Part shown: in pieces, positions 61,661 through 64,000 of the stretch
Position numbering within the stretch: the first letter of the stretch is position 1
Layout: each line of letters starts with the position of its first letter
Assembly: GCF_016827595.1 (NCBI RefSeq)
Contig: NZ_JAECMS010000002.1
Location: 806,001 to 870,000, forward strand
Direction of reading: 5' to 3'
Origin: Luteirhabdus pelagi
Lineage (GTDB): Bacteria; Bacteroidota; Bacteroidia; Flavobacteriales; Flavobacteriaceae
DNA: 64,000 nt
Notes under the pieces: model-generated
The model's input: only the letters and a program-made list of their open reading frames with translations
What the model was told of the DNA's origin: nothing
The model's database searches: none
Position numbers and translations under genes: made by a program

Positions 61661-62623
61661 ATGAAGAATTCCTCTCAACTTACCGTAGCATTGGCTCAAA
61701 TTGCTCCTGTTTGGCTTGATCGGTCAAAGACCTTGGAAAAAGTGATTACACAGATTCAAGAAGCGAGTAAAAACGATGCCGATTTGATTGTTTTTGGTGA
61801 AGCCTTGGTACCAGGATATCCATTTTGGCTAGCCCTTACCGGAGGGGCAGAATGGAATACCAACATCAATAAAGAACTACATGCGCACTATGTGAAGCAG
61901 GCGGTTTGTATCGAGGAGGGCGACTTGGATGAGGTTTGTGCGGCGGCGAAAGAAAATGAAATTGCCATCTACCTTGGTATCATTGAACGACCACAGGATA
62001 GGGGAGGGCATAGCATTTATGCCTCTTTGGTTTATATTTCAAAAGAAGGAGCCATCGAATCGGTACATCGTAAACTGCAACCCACCTACGACGAGCGACT
62101 AACGTGGTCGCCCGGCGATGGGAACGGACTGCAAACGCATAAACTACCGCCATTTACCGTTGGCGGACTAAATTGTTGGGAGAATTGGATGCCGCTACCA
62201 CGTGCTTCGCTTTATGCCCAAGGTGAAAACTTGCATGTTGCAGTGTGGCCGGGAAGCGATCATAACACTAAAGACATTACCCGTTTTATCGCGCGGGAAT
62301 CAAGAAGCTATGTTGTTTCCGTTTCAGCGTTGATGAATATAGATGACTTTCCACAAGACACGCCCTACCTAGAAAAAATCCTTGAGAACGCTCCAAAAAC
62401 GCTTGCCAACGGCGGAAGCTGTGTTGCCGGTCCAGATGGGGAATGGATTCTCGAACCGATTCTTAACAAATCTGGGAACTTCTACGTGACCCTGGACTTT
62501 GATCGCGTATTGGAAGAACGGCAAAATTTTGACCCCGTCGGCCATTACTCCAGACCCGATGTCACCAAGCTAACGGTTAATACCGAACGCCAGTCGACTG
62601 TAAAGTTTAAGAATGGTGAATAG
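61661..62623 (+). CDS. Nitrilase-superfamily carbon-nitrogen hydrolase
   Basis: A 320-residue cytoplasmic enzyme with the catalytic triad Glu47 (VFGEALVPGYP), Lys138 (HRKLQPTYDE) and Cys172 (LNCWENWMPLPR). CWEN and the length match branch 1 nitrilases, which hydrolyse nitriles to acids and ammonia. The C-terminal part FDPVGHYSRPDV is also typical. The gene stands alone between repeat-rich sequences with direct copies of the same module on both sides. Confidence 0.9.
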   Translation: MKNSSQLTVALAQIAPVWLDRSKTLEKVITQIQEASKNDADLIVFGEALVPGYPFWLALTGGAEWNTNINKELHAHYVKQAVCIEEGDLDEVCAAAKENEIAIYLGIIERPQDRGGHSIYASLVYISKEGAIESVHRKLQPTYDERLTWSPGDGNGLQTHKLPPFTVGGLNCWENWMPLPRASLYAQGENLHVAVWPGSDHNTKDITRFIARESRSYVVSVSALMNIDDFPQDTPYLEKILENAPKTLANGGSCVAGPDGEWILEPILNKSGNFYVTLDFDRVLEERQNFDPVGHYSRPDVTKLTVNTERQSTVKFKNGE

Positions 62624-63440
62624 TTGGCTTTACGCTGTAAGCAATAAGCGATAGGTTTTGATTTTTTTATTTGAGAATCTTTTACTGTTTCTTTTTTCTT
62701 TTATCCCTACACTCCAAAAGTCTTTGAAGTTATTTGTTAAAGGTTAATAGTACGAGAAAGAAAGCATTATATGTTGCGAAATCTACAACTCTAAACTCTC
62801 ACATCTCACCCGTCCGAACGTACCTGCTCGAATGAGGTCATGCGAGCGTTCGGTACGGGCGGGCTACACCCTACATCCAGCCTCCAGCCTCCCAACAGTC
62901 TTTGCAGTTATTAGTTAAAGGTTAATCGTACGAAAAGGAATCCTTTGCAAATCGTGAAATCTTCAATCGTTTATGCGCAATCTACTGTAGTTTTCTCTTC
63001 TCTCTTTTCTATGTTCTTTATTCTCCTAACTCCTAACTCCTAACTCCTAACTCCTAACTCCTAACTCCCAACACCCAACACCCCCGCCCGAACATGCCTG
63101 CGACTAAAATCACATACGCGTTCGGTACGGGCGGGCTACACCCTACATCCAGCCTCCAGCCTCCCAAAAGTCTTTGAAGCTATTTGTTAAAGCTTAATAG
63201 TAGGAGAAAGAAAGCGTTATATGTTGCGAAAAGTACAATCGTTAATCTAAATTCTATACTCTCACTTCTCACCCGCCCGAACGTACCTGCTCGAATGAGG
63301 TCATGCGAGCGTTCGGTACGGGCGGGCTTCTCACTTCTCATAACTCATAACTCATAACTCTTGGCTCTTGGCTCTTGGCTCCATCGTAACTTTGAAACCT
63401 TGATTCTGAATTCATCATTCTTAATTCTTAATTCGCACAA
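62624..63440. repeat. Repeat-dense intergenic region with three GC-rich hairpins
   Basis: About 820 non-coding bases made of repeated modules. A module recurs at 62634-62710 (also 61307-61384). A 150-160 base unit occurs at 62714-62863 and 63164-63326, with a more diverged partial copy from 62891. Each of the first two ends in a GC-rich palindrome-like element; similar elements occur at 62809-62863, 63083-63135 and 63272-63326 (CCCGCCCGAACG ... CGTTCGGTACGGGCGGG). Tandem CTCCTAACTCCTAA units lie at about 63027-63068. No ORF of note. Confidence 0.78.
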
Positions 63441-63448
63441 TTATCCTG

Positions 63449-63456
63449 TATCTTTG
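63449..63456 (+). promoter_or_regulatory. Flavobacterial -7 element of the pseudouridine synthase gene
   Basis: TATCTTTG is an exact match to TAnnTTTG, 59 bases before the ATG. No TTG -33 box is evident at the expected distance. Confidence 0.6.
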
Positions 63457-63515
63457 CATTTCAATAAATCGCCCAATTACAGGGCAGTAACCGTCAGTAA
63501 AACTGACATTATATT

Positions 63516-64000
63516 ATGAGCAGACAAGACAGATCAGGAAAAGGAAAGGCTTCAGGACGTGGAGGGAACAATACCCGTAAAAGAAGCAGTGCAAGAGGAA
63601 ATGCTCCTTTTAAAAAAGAAAATACCAATAAGCAAGCGGGTCGCCAGAACAAAGCGGGCAAGACCAACCATCAAAAAAATCCTGATGGCATTCGCTTAAA
63701 TAAATACATCGCGAACAGTGGTATTTGCTCCCGTCGCGATGCCGATACCTATATCAAAACCGGCCTGGTAACCGTAAATGGTGAAGTGGTTACGCAAATG
63801 GGCCATAAGGTTCAGTTGGAAGACGATGTGCGCTTCGATGGTCGCCGAATCAATCCCGAACCAAATACCTATGTATTGCTGAACAAACCAAAAGGCGTGG
63901 CGACTACCACTAGCGATAATAAAGGGTTAACTGTTATGGATCTTATCAGCAATGCTACTTCAGCAAAAGTGAAGCCCATCGGTCGTTTAGGTCGGAACGC
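63516..64000 (+). CDS. Pseudouridine synthase of the RsuA/RluB family, 3' end beyond the window
   Basis: The first 161 codons are visible. The N-terminal 55 residues are basic and low-complexity (SRQDRSGKGKASGRGG, then Lys/Asn-rich), as in many Bacteroidetes homologues. An S4 RNA-binding domain follows (IRLNKYIANSGICSRRDADTYI...GLVTVNGEVV). The catalytic domain starts at NTYVLLNKPKGVATTTSD and is cut at GRLGRN, just before the catalytic loop is complete. It modifies uridine in ribosomal RNA, 23S rRNA for RluB-type members. Confidence 0.9.
   Translation, partial: MSRQDRSGKGKASGRGGNNTRKRSSARGNAPFKKENTNKQAGRQNKAGKTNHQKNPDGIRLNKYIANSGICSRRDADTYIKTGLVTVNGEVVTQMGHKVQLEDDVRFDGRRINPEPNTYVLLNKPKGVATTTSDNKGLTVMDLISNATSAKVKPIGRLGRN

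Noticed and set aside
63020-63075. CRISPR or regulatory repeat array of CTCCTAA units
   Set aside because: Short tandem simple-sequence repeat without spacers, typical of slippage in this intergenic region.

Overview
The window comes from a low-GC member of the Bacteroidetes, most probably the family Flavobacteriaceae. The evidence is the TAnnTTTG-type -7 promoter elements, three secreted proteins with type IX secretion (T9SS) C-terminal sorting domains, mevalonate-pathway genes in place of the usual bacterial route, and near absence of Shine-Dalgarno sequences. No species can be named from the sequence alone.

Bases 1 to about 41,420 are the right-hand part of an integrated genomic island devoted to copper/silver and probably mercury tolerance. 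The right end is well marked: a tyrosine recombinase on the minus strand, repeated GTACAACA sites next to it, and then the 3' half of a tRNA-Leu gene with no 5' half, which is how attR of a tRNA-targeting element looks. The left end lies outside the window.

The island is arranged around a divergent promoter region at about 10.6-10.8 kb. Leftwards run a TonB-dependent receptor, a HYC_CC_PP protein, a fused HMA-AraC regulator, a WG-repeat protein, and a tightly packed stress operon: Met-rich lipoprotein, DUF2933, HMA chaperone, SHOCT, DUF5676, lycopene-cyclase-domain protein, universal stress protein, NDH-2, NhaA and an archaeal-type glyceraldehyde-3-phosphate dehydrogenase cut by the window edge. 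Rightwards run a second HYC_CC_PP protein, a CusA-type RND pump, a TolC-type outer-membrane factor, a multicopper oxidase fused to a beta-barrel, an amino-acid permease, a second Met-rich lipoprotein and SHOCT protein, two DUF302 proteins, three DUF3347 proteins and a haem-binding protein. These are followed by a structured non-coding stretch, and by DUF2231, FMN-dependent glutamate-synthase-like, K+ channel, permease, PepSY and DUF305 genes. A CusB-type adaptor that itself ends in a DUF3347 domain and a second HMA-AraC regulator close this series. Most families occur once on each side of the divergent region.

From 33.8 to 39.9 kb is a mer-like and copper-export block: ArsR regulator, MerTP, GDCCVxC protein, CsoR-like regulator, thioredoxin-like protein, second MerTP, CopA-type P-type ATPase, HMA chaperone and an MtfA-like peptidase. 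No mercuric reductase is visible. Three promoter regions in this block carry dyads placed where repressors would act.

Together the island genes could move monovalent copper out of the cytoplasm (P-type ATPase, HMA chaperones), out of the periplasm (CusA/CusB/TolC), oxidise or sequester it in the envelope (multicopper oxidase, Met-rich lipoproteins, DUF3347), and protect respiration and glycolysis (NDH-2, alternative GAPDH, NhaA, stress protein).

From 41.45 to 64 kb the sequence is ordinary chromosome. It contains an endonuclease/exonuclease/phosphatase-family protein, T9SS-exported proteins, a PLP-dependent decarboxylase, a BaiN-type flavoprotein, DUF4174 and DUF1697 proteins, and an overlapping ECF sigma / membrane TPR / CHAT-protease-like operon. 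A lipoprotein, diphosphomevalonate decarboxylase, mevalonate kinase and a UbiA-type prenyltransferase follow, then a nitrilase bracketed by repeat-rich intergenic DNA and the start of an RluB-type pseudouridine synthase that runs off the end.
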